From Alphaproteobacteria bacterium (GTDB lineage: Bacteria > Pseudomonadota > Alphaproteobacteria > UBA9219), in contig JAGWIK010000011.1 in NCBI GenBank assembly GCA_028866275.1, positions 1 to 64,000 of the forward strand: a DNA stretch of 64,000 bases. Reading direction: 5' to 3'. The notes under the pieces are model-generated. The model saw only the letters and a list, made by a program, of their open reading frames with translations. It did no database searches and was not told the origin of the DNA. A program made the translations under genes and the position numbers. Below, piece after piece: positions 30,074 to 41,537 of the stretch. Every line of letters begins with the position of its first letter. The first letter of the stretch is position 1.

Positions 30074-30727
30074 TTAAAAAGTAGTTTCAATCCGTCCGGC
30101 AACCCCAAGAAAATCCTTTATTTTATCTATATTTTTGTGGCCCGGCGCGTCTTCGACCCCCGACGACACGTCGACCGCCCGCGCGTCCGACGCCGCGACA
30201 GCCGCCGCGACATTCCCCGATGTCAATCCGCCCGCCAGCAGCCACGGGCGCGCAAACCCCTGTCCTTTCAACAATCCCCAGTCAAAAGCGCGGGCATTAC
30301 CGCCGGGCAGCATATCTTCGGACGCGGGCTTGGCGTCCAGCAACAAATAATCGGCGACGGCTTCATAGGTTTTCGCCCGTATGACATCCGGCGCCATGCC
30401 GATGCCAACGGCTTTCATCACCGGCAAGCCGGTTTTTTGTTTGACCTCGGCCACGCGCGCCACGCTTTCATTGCCGTGCAATTGCAAAATACCGACGGGG
30501 GCAACGCGCAACACATCGGCAATATCGTCATCCGACGCATCGACCAACAACCCGACAGGCAGCGTTTCCGGCGGCAACCGCGCCATCAATCCCGCGGCCT
30601 GCGCCGCCGTTACCACGCGCGGCGACTTTGAATAAAACACAAAACCGGCATAACGCGCGCCGCATCGCCCTACGGCATCGACTGACGCCGCGTCATTCAA
30701 CCCACAGATTTTAACGTCAACGCTCAC
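30074..30727 (-). CDS. trpF: Phosphoribosylanthranilate isomerase
   Basis: VDVKICGLNDAASVDA, GFVFYSKSPRVVT, LQLHGNES, LAGGLTSGNV, VDVSSGVEDAPGHKN. GTG start overlaps the pyrF stop. Confidence 0.92.
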   Translation of the reverse strand: MSVDVKICGLNDAASVDAVGRCGARYAGFVFYSKSPRVVTAAQAAGLMARLPPETLPVGLLVDASDDDIADVLRVAPVGILQLHGNESVARVAEVKQKTGLPVMKAVGIGMAPDVIRAKTYEAVADYLLLDAKPASEDMLPGGNARAFDWGLLKGQGFARPWLLAGGLTSGNVAAAVAASDARAVDVSSGVEDAPGHKNIDKIKDFLGVAGRIETTF

Positions 30728-31437
30728 GCCAATTCGCCGGCGATGCGCCGCGCCGCGGCGGCGGGATTTTCGGCTTTGGTGATCGGCCTGCCGATGACCA
30801 GAAAATTGGCCCCCGCATCGCAAGCTTCGCGCGGCGTCATCACGCGTTTCTGGTCATTGGCCGCCGCCCATGCCGGACGAATGCCCGGAACCATTAAAAT
30901 AAAATCCGGCGGCATCGCCGCGCGCAGCACAACCACTTCTTCCGGCGAACAAATCACGCCGTCCATGCCGTTGTCCCGCGCCAATTGCGCCAACCGCACC
31001 ACTTGCCGCGCGGTATCGGCTTCCTGCCCGACGGCGGCCAGATCGTGCGCGTCGAGGCTTGTCAGCACCGTGACGGCCAGCAATTTGGGCCGCGCATCGC
31101 CCGCCGTGGCGGCGGCCTCGGCGGTGTTTAGTTTTGCCGCATCCGCGGCGGCACGCATCATCGCCGCCCCGCCCGACGCATGAATGGTCATAAAAGCAGG
31201 CCTTAAGGGCAGCAACGACGCCACCGCACCCGCCACCGTGTTGGGAATATCGTGCAGTTTCAAATCAAGGAATATCGGCAAGCCGCGCGCGGCGATATCG
31301 CGATATCCCGCCGCCCCATGCGCCATAAAAAATTCCAGCCCCAATTTGATGCCGCCGACGGCGTCGCGCACCGCTTCCGTCAATTGTCCGGCGGCGATAA
31401 GGTCGGGCGTGTCGATAGCACAGAAAACCGGATTCAT
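30724..31437 (-). CDS. pyrF: Orotidine 5'-phosphate decarboxylase
   Basis: VFCAIDTPDL, IKLGLEFFMAHG, FLDLKLHDIPNTVAGA, VPGIRPAWAAANDQKRVMTPREACDAGANFLVIGRPIT. Confidence 0.94.
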   Translation of the reverse strand: MNPVFCAIDTPDLIAAGQLTEAVRDAVGGIKLGLEFFMAHGAAGYRDIAARGLPIFLDLKLHDIPNTVAGAVASLLPLRPAFMTIHASGGAAMMRAAADAAKLNTAEAAATAGDARPKLLAVTVLTSLDAHDLAAVGQEADTARQVVRLAQLARDNGMDGVICSPEEVVVLRAAMPPDFILMVPGIRPAWAAANDQKRVMTPREACDAGANFLVIGRPITKAENPAAAARRIAGELA

Positions 31438-31767
31438 CTATTTTTCCCAAAAACGTTTATTGGCGACGGGCGCAAAGGACGCTTCATGCGCAGCCTTTTG
31501 CAACGCCGTCACTTTTTCATGCAGTTCGTCCAATTCGCGTTTCAACCGCCGCGCCTTGATCCGGTGCGGCAGCGTGCCGGCCCACCCCAACACCCCGCCG
31601 ACGACAAGCCCTGCTGCCAGCGGAACCAGCCCGACGACATAAAGCGGCATCTGCATCACGCCGGACAAAGGCCACAAACCGACCGCCACATCTTGCCGGT
31701 TCGACAAGGCAAAACACAGCACCAGCGCCAAAACGATAAATGTCAGAAAACCGGAAAATATCTTCAT
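31438..31767 (-). CDS. LapA-domain membrane protein
   Basis: Two N-terminal TMs (FLTFIVLALVLCFALSNRQDVAVGLWPL, LVPLAAGLVVGGVLGWAG) followed by a coiled coil; adjacent to pyrF. Confidence 0.7.
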   Translation of the reverse strand: MKIFSGFLTFIVLALVLCFALSNRQDVAVGLWPLSGVMQMPLYVVGLVPLAAGLVVGGVLGWAGTLPHRIKARRLKRELDELHEKVTALQKAAHEASFAPVANKRFWEK

Positions 31768-32612
31768 GCCGCCGAATTTACCGCATCACCCGCGTTTTCC
31801 AAAGGCAAAAGCGAAATATCCGCCACGGCGACACGGCCACGGATATCACGGCCCAAAAAACGCGCGCCCAGCCGTTCGAACCGTTCCGGCGAATCCGTCA
31901 CCCAAAACGTATCCCGCCCCGCGCCCGAAGACGCCATCAACCCGCGCGCCTTCAGCGTATCGGCAACAACGCGCGCCGTTACCGTCGCGCTATCGACAAT
32001 ATGGATATCGGGCGGGCACAAATCGCGCAATACGGGCAGCAGCAACGGAAAATGCGTACACCCCAGCACGAGCGTGTCATAGCCCGGCACCAGCATCGCC
32101 AGATAACGCCCGACAATGGCGGTGGCTTCCGCACCGTCGCACCAGCCTTCCTCGGCCAGCGCGACCAATAAATTGGCGGGTAACATCCGCACATCGGCAT
32201 CGGGCCGCAAGGCCAGAATGGCGGCTTCATACGCGCCCGACCGCACCGTGCCTTCGGTCGCCAGCACGGCAATGCGGCCGTTGCGCGTGGCCCGCACGGC
32301 GGCTTCGGCCCCGGCCGCGATCACGCCGCAATGCGGCAAATCGGGCATCGCGGCATCCAGCGCGCCCAGCGCCTGCGCCGACGCGGTGTTACAGGCGACA
32401 ACCATATATTTGACGCCCTGCCCGCGCAGCAGCCGCGCGGCGGCCAGCGTGTAATGTTCCACCGCCTGTTTGCTTTTCGTGCCGTAAGGCAACCGCGCGG
32501 TATCGCCCAGATAGACAAAATCTTCATTGGGCAACAAACCGCGCAACGCGCGATAAACGGTCAAACCGCCAACGCCGGAATCGAAAACACCAATCGGCGC
32601 GTTCACAATCAT
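31764..32612 (-). CDS. murI: Glutamate racemase
   Basis: [53 protein letters not shown]. Confidence 0.94.
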   Translation of the reverse strand: MIVNAPIGVFDSGVGGLTVYRALRGLLPNEDFVYLGDTARLPYGTKSKQAVEHYTLAAARLLRGQGVKYMVVACNTASAQALGALDAAMPDLPHCGVIAAGAEAAVRATRNGRIAVLATEGTVRSGAYEAAILALRPDADVRMLPANLLVALAEEGWCDGAEATAIVGRYLAMLVPGYDTLVLGCTHFPLLLPVLRDLCPPDIHIVDSATVTARVVADTLKARGLMASSGAGRDTFWVTDSPERFERLGARFLGRDIRGRVAVADISLLPLENAGDAVNSAA

Positions 32613-33814
32613 GCCGCCTTCACCAACCCGTCGCGGCGGAACATCTCCTTGATGCCGCGCACGGCTTGCCGCGACCGTTCTTCATTTTCAATCAACGAAA
32701 ACCGCACATGGGTATCGCCGAATTCGCCGAAACCGATGCCGGGCGACACCGAAACCTTGGCATCCATAATCAGCTTTTTGGTGAATTCCAACGACCCCAT
32801 ATGGGCATAGGGTTCTGGAATCTGCGCCCAGATATACATCGCGGCCTTCGGTTTCTCGACCATCCACCCGGCTTCGTGCAACCCCTTCACCAGAACGTCG
32901 CGGCGGCGCTGATAGGTGGCGCAGACTTCCCGCACGCAATCCTGCGGCCCTTCCAGCGCGGCAATCGACGCCACCTGAATAGGCGTAAATGTGCCGTAAT
33001 CGTTATAGCCTTTGATACGCCCCAGCGCGTTGACCAGCGTTTTATTGCCGACCATAAACCCGACGCGCCAGCCCGCCATGTTGTAGCTTTTGCTCATCGT
33101 GAAAAATTCCACGGCGACGTCTTTTGCGCCCGGAACCTGCATGATGCTGGGGCATTTCCAGCCGTCGAAACAGATATCGGCATAGGCCAGATCATGCACG
33201 ACATAGATGCCGTATTCTTTCGCCAACGCCACGATGCGTTCGAAGAAATCCAGTTCCACACACTGTCCGGTCGGGTTGGCGGGAAAATTCAGAATCAGCA
33301 TTTTGGGTTTGGGAATGCGCGACCGGATGGCTTTTTCCAGCTCGGCGAAAAAATCGACCCCGGGCATCAACGGCACCTGCTGAATATCCGCGCCCGCAAT
33401 CACGGGGCCGTAGATATGGATGGGGTAACTGGGGCACGGCACCAACACGCTGTCGCCTTTATCCAGCGTCGCCAGCATCAAATGCGCGATACCTTCCTTG
33501 GACCCTATCGTGACAATCGCTTCGCTTTCGGGGTCGATATCGACCGCGTAACGCGTTTTATACCAGTTGGAAATAGCGCGGCGCAGGCGCGGAATGCCTT
33601 TGGACACGGAATAGCCGTGGGTGTCGGGACGCTGCACCGTTTCGATAAGCTTGGCGACGATATGCGGCGGCGTCGCGCCGTCGGGATTTCCCATGCCGAA
33701 ATCGATAATGTCTTCGCCGCGCCGGCGCGCCGCCATTTTCAATTCGGCCGTGATGCTGAAAATATAGGGGGGAAGCCGCGTGACGCGCGAAAATTCAGTC
33801 GGAAGACCGCTCAT
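32609..33814 (-). CDS. Class I aminotransferase (AlaC / LL-DAP-aminotransferase-like)
   Basis: [85 protein letters not shown]. Confidence 0.9.
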   Translation of the reverse strand: MSGLPTEFSRVTRLPPYIFSITAELKMAARRRGEDIIDFGMGNPDGATPPHIVAKLIETVQRPDTHGYSVSKGIPRLRRAISNWYKTRYAVDIDPESEAIVTIGSKEGIAHLMLATLDKGDSVLVPCPSYPIHIYGPVIAGADIQQVPLMPGVDFFAELEKAIRSRIPKPKMLILNFPANPTGQCVELDFFERIVALAKEYGIYVVHDLAYADICFDGWKCPSIMQVPGAKDVAVEFFTMSKSYNMAGWRVGFMVGNKTLVNALGRIKGYNDYGTFTPIQVASIAALEGPQDCVREVCATYQRRRDVLVKGLHEAGWMVEKPKAAMYIWAQIPEPYAHMGSLEFTKKLIMDAKVSVSPGIGFGEFGDTHVRFSLIENEERSRQAVRGIKEMFRRDGLVKAA

Positions 33815-33994
33815 AAAATTACCCTCACGTAAGCGCCTGGATACGTCCAAGCGACGCGCCCCGCTTGGTTGCGGGACGGAACAACCCTATCGCGGCCCGC
33901 ACCCGAAAGGCAAGCCCGCGCAATGCGCCCGAAAAAACAAACAAAAAACAAACAAAAATAACCCGTTGGTTAATCCCGGCCTGCATCTTCGCAG

Positions 33995-35329
33995 TTGCGG
34001 AATCGATTTTCTCCTAACATATTGCCAATACTAATCCTTTTTTTATCCTTCCCATGGATACTAGGATTAAGAAAACAAGGATTCGGAACATACGCGCCCA
34101 TGCACGCAACCGTAAAAACACCCCAACCTATGCAAATCCGCCGCGCCGTGGTTGCGATCGCCGCGCTGGCGCTGCTTGGCGGGTGGTGTTTGGGGGGCGG
34201 CAAGATCATCGCCGAAATAAATCCCGGGTTAAAACGCGAACTGGCCGTTACGCTGCGACCGCCGCTCGATGTCTGGATTACGCCGCCCGGCTACGCCGAT
34301 GCCGGCCCGATCATCATCTCGACCCCCGCCGGCGTACGTTACGACCACAAAACTCTGACCGTACCCGCTGGCAGCACCATCAGCGCCCATCTGGCGGAAC
34401 AGGGTGGCGACACGCCCGACCTTGTCATCGACGGCAGCAACACGGCTTTTACCACCGACTCGCATGGCGACTTCGCGGCAACGGCGCAATTGACCGAAGG
34501 CGACCGCCTTTCAATCCGTCGCGGCTGGCTGACGCTGGCGTCATGGAAAATTCATGTCGTGCCCAATGCGCCGCCACAGGTCGCGATGACGGCGCCGCCC
34601 GCCTTGGAAAATGACGGGTCGCTGCGTATCGCCTACAGCGCATCCGACGCGCTCGGCCTTGGCAAAGTCGCGCTGCGCGTGACGCCGTCCCCGGCTTTGC
34701 CCGGCGAAAATACCGGCTCCATCGACATCGCCCTGCCCTCGCCGCAGGCGGCCACGCAAATATCCCACACCGATTTCCTGGCTCTCGCCGACCAGCCATG
34801 GACGGGACACCCCGTATCCCTGCAAATCGTCGCCACCAGCGCCAGCGGCCAAAGCGCGGCCAGCGCGCCCGTCGCCTTCACCCTGCCCGCGCCCGTATTC
34901 GCGCATCCCGTTGCGCGCATCCTGATCGAAGAACGCAACAAATTGATGAAAGATCCGGAAGACGAAAAATTGCGGCTCGAAGTCGCCAACATTATGGCCG
35001 GCGTCTCGCAGGAAGCCGCAGCCTATCACGCCGACCCCGTTTTGATGATGGCCCTGCGGTCTGGCGCCGTCAGGCTTATCCTGAATGACGACCGCACAAG
35101 CGCGGTTTCGGTCAACAATATTCTGTGGGAAAGCGCCCTGCGCATCGAAAACGGCGGCAGCGGCAAAAATCAGGCGCAACGGCAAACCCAGTTGCATAAC
35201 GCGCGTCAGGATCTCGCCGACGCCATCGACCACAATGCCGACGCCGCCCAAATCCGCCAGCTCACCGACAGGCTGCAACAGGCGATTACAGGCTATGTCA
35301 CGCGTATGAACACCCGCCCGACACGCTGA
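33995..35329 (+). CDS. DUF4175/TIGR02302-like protein, short form
   Basis: LRPPLDVWITPPGYADAGPIII...VPAGSTISAHL...YSASDALGLGKVALRVTP...ARILIEERNKLMKDPEDEKLRLEVANIMAGV. Start probably near 34099-34131. Confidence 0.5.
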   Translation: MRNRFSPNILPILILFLSFPWILGLRKQGFGTYAPMHATVKTPQPMQIRRAVVAIAALALLGGWCLGGGKIIAEINPGLKRELAVTLRPPLDVWITPPGYADAGPIIISTPAGVRYDHKTLTVPAGSTISAHLAEQGGDTPDLVIDGSNTAFTTDSHGDFAATAQLTEGDRLSIRRGWLTLASWKIHVVPNAPPQVAMTAPPALENDGSLRIAYSASDALGLGKVALRVTPSPALPGENTGSIDIALPSPQAATQISHTDFLALADQPWTGHPVSLQIVATSASGQSAASAPVAFTLPAPVFAHPVARILIEERNKLMKDPEDEKLRLEVANIMAGVSQEAAAYHADPVLMMALRSGAVRLILNDDRTSAVSVNNILWESALRIENGGSGKNQAQRQTQLHNARQDLADAIDHNADAAQIRQLTDRLQQAITGYVTRMNTRPTR

Positions 35330-35368
35330 AACGCGCCATTTCAAATTTTAAGATTTTAAGCACCTGTC

Positions 35369-35515
35369 TTACGCGGCCTGAATATCGGCCAGCAAATCGG
35401 CCAAAACCCATTCGAGATTGGCGCGGCCTTCGATTTCGGCCTTGCGTTCGGCCTGAACGGCAAATTCCTGAGACTGCACAGCTTCGCGATACGCGGCCAT
35501 ATCAACAACATTCAT
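35369..35515 (-). CDS. 48-aa small protein (MNVVDMAAYREAVQSQEFAVQAERKAEIEGRANLEWVLADLLADIQAA)
   Basis: Not in the supplied ORF track (too short). Strong SD AAGGAGGCTTCATCATG on the minus strand and a clean ORF. Confidence 0.6.
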   Translation of the reverse strand: MNVVDMAAYREAVQSQEFAVQAERKAEIEGRANLEWVLADLLADIQAA

Positions 35516-35633
35516 GATGAAGCCTCCTTGCTGTTCTTAGGGAAGAATATACCCTAAAAATCGTGGTTAATAAAGCATAAAAGCGCAGGCAATCATTAAC
35601 CCTATGTTCCACATATATAAATAACTTATGAAA

Positions 35634-36350
35634 TCAACCCGCATCCGGCCGCAAACAATACCCCTCGCCGCGCACGGTTACCAGATAACGCGGATTTTTG
35701 GCATCGGCTTCTATCTTGCGGCGCAACCGCGTGACCTGCACATCCACCGTACGGTCATTGATATCCTGTCCCGCCGCGCTGCGTTCGATTAATTCTTCCC
35801 GGCTCAACGCCTGCCCCGGCGTGGCGGCCAGCGCGCGCATCAATCCGGCTTCCATTCCCGTCAAGGCAACAACTTCGACATCCGACCTCAACTCGTCACG
35901 TTCGGGATCGTAAAGCCACGCGCCGAATTTCAATGTCGCTTTTTGTTTCGCCGCCGTCTTCGGCGCGCGACGCAAAATCGCGTTGATGCGCAGCAACAAT
36001 TCGCGCGGCTCGAACGGCTTCATCAGATAATCGTCGGCGCCGGCCTCCAGCCCTTCGATGCGATCATCGGTTTCACCTTTGGCCGTCAGCAGCAAAATAG
36101 GCAAAGGCCGCGCTGTCACATCGTCGCGCCGCAGGGCGCGGGTCAAATCGAACCCCGTTTCACCGGGCATCATGACGTCCAGAACCATCAGGTCATAAGA
36201 CAGGCTTTTCATTTTCGCCCGCGCGTCGCCCGCGTCCTTGGCCGTGGAAACCACAAAGCCCTGCTCGCCCAGATACCGCGCCAGAAGCGCGCGCAACCGC
36301 GTGTCGTCGTCGACGACAAGGATATGCGGCGCGAGCGCGAGCGAATCCAT
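35634..36350 (-). CDS. OmpR-family response regulator
   Basis: HILVVDDDTRLRALLARYL, LMVLDVMMPGETGFDL, LLTAKGETDDRIEGLEAGADDYLMKPFEPRELLLRI, TVDVQVTRLRRKIEADAKNPRYLVTVRGEGYCL. Confidence 0.93.
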   Translation of the reverse strand: MDSLALAPHILVVDDDTRLRALLARYLGEQGFVVSTAKDAGDARAKMKSLSYDLMVLDVMMPGETGFDLTRALRRDDVTARPLPILLLTAKGETDDRIEGLEAGADDYLMKPFEPRELLLRINAILRRAPKTAAKQKATLKFGAWLYDPERDELRSDVEVVALTGMEAGLMRALAATPGQALSREELIERSAAGQDINDRTVDVQVTRLRRKIEADAKNPRYLVTVRGEGYCLRPDAG

Positions 36351-37249
36351 CAGCTCTTGCGGTCGACGACAAAGCGCGCGACATCTTCCAGATGCTGGGC
36401 GCGGCCGCCGAACACCGACAAATGCTGGATCGCCTGTTCGGACAGCAGCTTGGCCTGATTGCGCGCGCGTTCAGCGCCAAGAATGGTCACGAACGTCGCC
36501 TTGCCCGCATCGGCGTCGCGCTGCACCGGCTTGCCGGTTTCTTCTTCCGTGCCTTCGGCGTCGAGCAGATCATCGATAATCTGGAACGCCAGCCCCAGAT
36601 CATGGGCATAGGCGCGCAGGGCATTGTGATGCTGTTGCGACGCCTTGCCGAGAATAGCGCCGGCTTCGGTCGACACGGCGATCAATTCGCCCGTCTTCAA
36701 ACGCTGCAAGCGCGTGATCGCGCCGATATCCAGCGTCGTCGTTTCGGCGATCAGGTCGAGCATCTGCCCGCCGACCATGCCATGCACGCCCGACGCCTTG
36801 GCCAAAGCCGTCACCAGCTTGCACCGCACCGCAGGGTCTTCATGCGTGCGCGGATCGGCCAGAATTTCAAACGCGATGGTCAACAGCGCGTCGCCCGCCA
36901 GAATGGCCGTGGCTTCGTCATATTTTTTATGCACGGTCGGCGAACCGCGGCGCAGGTCGCTGTCATCCATCGCCGGCAAATCATCGTGAATCAACGAATA
37001 GCAATGCACGCATTCAATGGCCACCGCCGCGCGCAGGGCGCATTCGTCGCTGACACCGAAAATGCGCGCCGCGCTCATCGCCAGAAACGGGCGCAACCGC
37101 TTGCCGCCGTTCAGCGCGCCATAACGCATGGCGTCGAACAGCTTCTTTTCGGGAAAATCGGATTTGGGCAACAAACGTTCCAGCGCATCCGCCGTGGCGG
37201 CGGCGGCTTCGGACATGGCGGCGGCGAGAGAAGGACTTACGGAGGGCAT
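36350..37249 (-). CDS. ispA: Polyprenyl (farnesyl/geranylgeranyl) diphosphate synthase
   Basis: MRYGALNGGKRLRPFL, HCYSLIHDDLPAMDDSDLRRGSPTVHKKYDEATAILAGDALL, AFQIIDDLLDAEG. Confidence 0.92.
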   Translation of the reverse strand: MPSVSPSLAAAMSEAAAATADALERLLPKSDFPEKKLFDAMRYGALNGGKRLRPFLAMSAARIFGVSDECALRAAVAIECVHCYSLIHDDLPAMDDSDLRRGSPTVHKKYDEATAILAGDALLTIAFEILADPRTHEDPAVRCKLVTALAKASGVHGMVGGQMLDLIAETTTLDIGAITRLQRLKTGELIAVSTEAGAILGKASQQHHNALRAYAHDLGLAFQIIDDLLDAEGTEEETGKPVQRDADAGKATFVTILGAERARNQAKLLSEQAIQHLSVFGGRAQHLEDVARFVVDRKS

Positions 37250-37285
37250 GAATAAACGGGGGTTGGAAGTTGGAAGGAAAGAGTC

Positions 37286-37540
37286 TCAGGAAGCAAAGGA
37301 TTTGGTCGTGACGGAACCGTCGGAACCGACGGTAATTTGCTCGATTTTAACCTGCGCGTCGCGCAGTTTGGCTTCGCAATGGCGTTTCAGCAACGCCCCG
37401 CGTTCATAGGCGCCAATCGCGTCGTCGAGCTTGGCTTTACCGTCTTCAAGCTGTTTGACGAGCTTTTCCAGCTCGGCCAAAGCGTCCTCAAAGCTCAAAG
37501 CGGCAATATCGGCAGGAAGGTGGGCAGTGGTTTTTGTCAT
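37286..37540 (-). CDS. xseB: Exodeoxyribonuclease VII small subunit
   Basis: LSFEDALAELEKLVKQLEDGKAKLDDAIGAYERGALLKRHCEAKLRDAQVKIEQI. Confidence 0.92.
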   Translation of the reverse strand: MTKTTAHLPADIAALSFEDALAELEKLVKQLEDGKAKLDDAIGAYERGALLKRHCEAKLRDAQVKIEQITVGSDGSVTTKSFAS

Positions 37541-37645
37541 GGAGCAAAGTATTATGGTGAATGACGCAAGGCTGCAAGCTTTTCAAACAATTTCAGGCCT
37601 TAAAATAATCTAGACTTATTCAGTCCTGATTATTATAATCGCCCC

Positions 37646-38092
37646 ATGATCAGATTAAGCCGCCTCACCGATTACGCCGTCGCCCTTCTATCACATATGG
37701 GAACAGAAGGAAAAGACGGTTTATGGACTGCCGCCGACCTGTCGGCGACATCGGGCCTGCCCATGCCGACGGTTGCCAAAGTTCTCAAACTTCTGGCCAA
37801 AAGCGGCATGATCGCGGCCCAGCGCGGCGCGGCGGGCGGGTACAAACTGCTGCGCGCCCAGTCCGCCATTTCCGTGGCCGACATTATCGAAGCGATGGAC
37901 GGCCCCATCGCCATCACCGACTGCGCCGAAGGCAGCGAACATCCGGGCTGCAACATCGAAAGCATCTGCCCGATGAGCGACGGCTGGAACAAGGTCAACC
38001 GCGCCGTGCGCCGCGCGCTCGAACAGGTATCGCTGGCGGAAATGAGCGTCACGCCGGCATCGCGCGCCGCGCCACGCGCATCGGGAGCATGA
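37646..38092 (+). CDS. Rrf2-family SUF operon regulator
   Basis: [18 protein letters not shown]...[35 protein letters not shown], three Cys ([18 protein letters not shown]); precedes sufB. Confidence 0.9.
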   Translation: MIRLSRLTDYAVALLSHMGTEGKDGLWTAADLSATSGLPMPTVAKVLKLLAKSGMIAAQRGAAGGYKLLRAQSAISVADIIEAMDGPIAITDCAEGSEHPGCNIESICPMSDGWNKVNRAVRRALEQVSLAEMSVTPASRAAPRASGA

Positions 38093-38093
38093 C

Positions 38094-39553
<1,460 letters not shown>

Positions 39554-39557
<4 letters not shown>

Positions 39558-40111
39558 ACACAGCGCAAGAAAACAATAAAGTTTCCCTCCCCCCTGCGGG
39601 GAGGGTCAGGGAGGGGGGTGGCGAAGCCACGACCACAAAAATGCAAAAGCGCATTAACAAACACGAAAACACCCCGGACGATCATAAGTTCGCCCGCAAT
39701 CTTCGCAATGCCGCATCGCCGTTTGAACAAAAATTATGGGTGGCCTTGCGCGAACAGGCAAAACAGAAGAATTTGAAATTCAGACGGCAACAGCCGCTAC
39801 ATCCGTTTATCGCAGATTTTGCCTGCATGCAGGCGCGTTTGGTTGTCGAACTGGACGGGGATTCCCACGACACGCGATTGGCATACGACAAAATGCGTGA
39901 AGAAAAATTGAAACAGATGGGCTTCACCATTCTACGCTTCCAAAACAAAGATGTGGTGGAAAGTTTAGATTATGTTGTCGAGAAAATTATGCGCTGCACC
40001 GTTAAGCTGATTGCGCAAAAAAATGAACAAGTGGTGGCTTCGCCACCCCCCTCCCTGACCCTCCCCGCAAGGGGGAAGGGAATCCTCTCTACCGGAACCG
40101 AGGCTTCATAA
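39554..40111 (+). CDS. DUF559 (Vsr/restriction-endonuclease-fold) domain protein
   Basis: [99 protein letters not shown]. Start overlaps sufB stop; the flanking repeats are translated at both termini. Confidence 0.85.
39585..40081. mobile_element. Putative DUF559 cassette bounded by inverted repeats
   Basis: Left arm 36 bp 39596-39631 (tgcggggagggtcagggaggggggtggcgaagccac) is the exact reverse complement of 40034-40069; similarity continues outwards with one indel/mismatch to ~39585 and ~40081. Confidence 0.7.
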
Positions 40112-40113
40112 CG

Positions 40114-40863
40114 ATGTTAGAAATCCGTAATCTCCACGCCGCGATCGGCGGCAAGGAAATCCTCAAAGGCATCGACCTGACCGTGCCGTCGGGACAGGTG
40201 CATGCGATTATGGGGCCGAATGGCAGCGGCAAAAGCACCCTGTCCTACGTCCTGTCGGGCCGCGAAGGCTACGAAGTGACGCAAGGAACCGTGACGCTGA
40301 ACGGACAGGATCTGCTGGCCCTGAATACCGAACAACGCGCCGCCGCAGGCGTGTTTCTGGCCATGCAATATCCGGTCGAAATTCCCGGCGTCACCAATAT
40401 GAATTTTTTGAAAACTGCGCTGAACGCCGTCCGCAAATCGCGCGGGCAAAGCGAACTGGACGCGATGCAGATGCTGAAACTGCTGCGCGGCAAGGCGTCG
40501 GCCATCGGCCTGTCCGACGACATGCTGAAACGCGCGGTCAATGTCGGTTTTTCGGGCGGCGAGAAAAAACGTAACGAAATTTTGCAAATGGCGGTGCTGG
40601 AACCGGCCTTGTGCCTGCTTGACGAAACCGACAGCGGGCTTGACATCGACGCGCTGAAAATAGTGTCCGACGGCGTCAACGCCCTGCGCGCGCCCGACCG
40701 CAGCATGGTTGTCATCACCCACTACCAACGGCTGCTCGACTATATCAAACCCGACGCGGTGCATGTTCTGGCTTTCGGCAAAATCCGCAAAAGCGGCGGC
40801 CCCGAACTGGCCCACGAACTCGAAGCGCGCGGTTATGCCGATTTCGCGGGCGAGGCTGCGTGA
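40114..40863 (+). CDS. sufC: Fe-S cluster assembly ATPase SufC
   Basis: AIMGPNGSGKSTLSYVLSGREGYEVTQG, NVGFSGGEKKRNEILQMAVLEPALCLLDETDSGLDIDALKIV. Confidence 0.95.
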   Translation: MLEIRNLHAAIGGKEILKGIDLTVPSGQVHAIMGPNGSGKSTLSYVLSGREGYEVTQGTVTLNGQDLLALNTEQRAAAGVFLAMQYPVEIPGVTNMNFLKTALNAVRKSRGQSELDAMQMLKLLRGKASAIGLSDDMLKRAVNVGFSGGEKKRNEILQMAVLEPALCLLDETDSGLDIDALKIVSDGVNALRAPDRSMVVITHYQRLLDYIKPDAVHVLAFGKIRKSGGPELAHELEARGYADFAGEAA

Positions 40864-41537
40864 TGAAAAACCGGAAACTCATTGTCTGGGACTGGAATGG
40901 AACGGTCATCGCAGATGAGGAAGCTGCCTTGGGGGCTTTAAATCAAGCGATAGCCTTACGTAACAGAGCCCCCATCGACATGGAAAGATGGCGAGAAGCG
41001 TTTGACATGCCCATTACAAAGATTTACGCCAACATAGGATTCTCGGCGAAAGAACTCGACGAACATCTAGAATCTATGTCGACCGTTTTTCATGAACACT
41101 TCGAACGACTTGCAGAAACCACATCCTTGCGCGAAGGATGGACAGACATAGTATCCGATGGGGTCGACTTCGATAACATCATTCTAAGCAATCACCTTAT
41201 CCCATCAATCAAATATCATACGGCACGTCACGGCATCTCCGGTCTGTTCGCTGACATACTCGCTCACGCCGACCAAAACGAGCAACTGAGAAAGATCCCC
41301 AAAGCCAACCGCCTGCGCAACTACATGCAAGAACGCGGCCTGCCTTCTAACCAAGCCATCATCATTGGCGACACTCCAGAAGAGGCCCTTATAGGCCGTG
41401 AACTTGGCATAGTTAGCATTCTTATAAGCGGTGGCTATGCAACGCAGCAAAGGCTGGAAGCTGCGCGCCCTGATCATCTTGTTCACTCGCTGCGCGAACT
41501 CCCCTTCATCCTGCAGCAATATGGATTCCTGCCATGA
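40863..41537 (+). CDS. HAD-superfamily hydrolase (phosphoglycolate-phosphatase-like)
   Basis: IVWDWNGTVIADEEAALGALNQ, IILSNHLIPSIKYHTARHGISGLF, IIIGDTPEEALIGRELGIVSILISGGY. Confidence 0.85.
   Translation: MKNRKLIVWDWNGTVIADEEAALGALNQAIALRNRAPIDMERWREAFDMPITKIYANIGFSAKELDEHLESMSTVFHEHFERLAETTSLREGWTDIVSDGVDFDNIILSNHLIPSIKYHTARHGISGLFADILAHADQNEQLRKIPKANRLRNYMQERGLPSNQAIIIGDTPEEALIGRELGIVSILISGGYATQQRLEAARPDHLVHSLRELPFILQQYGFLP

Noticed and set aside
34015-34080. Imperfect inverted repeat ctaatccttttttt...aggattaag
   Set aside because: Short stem with a long, A/T-rich loop; probably promoter composition rather than a structure.
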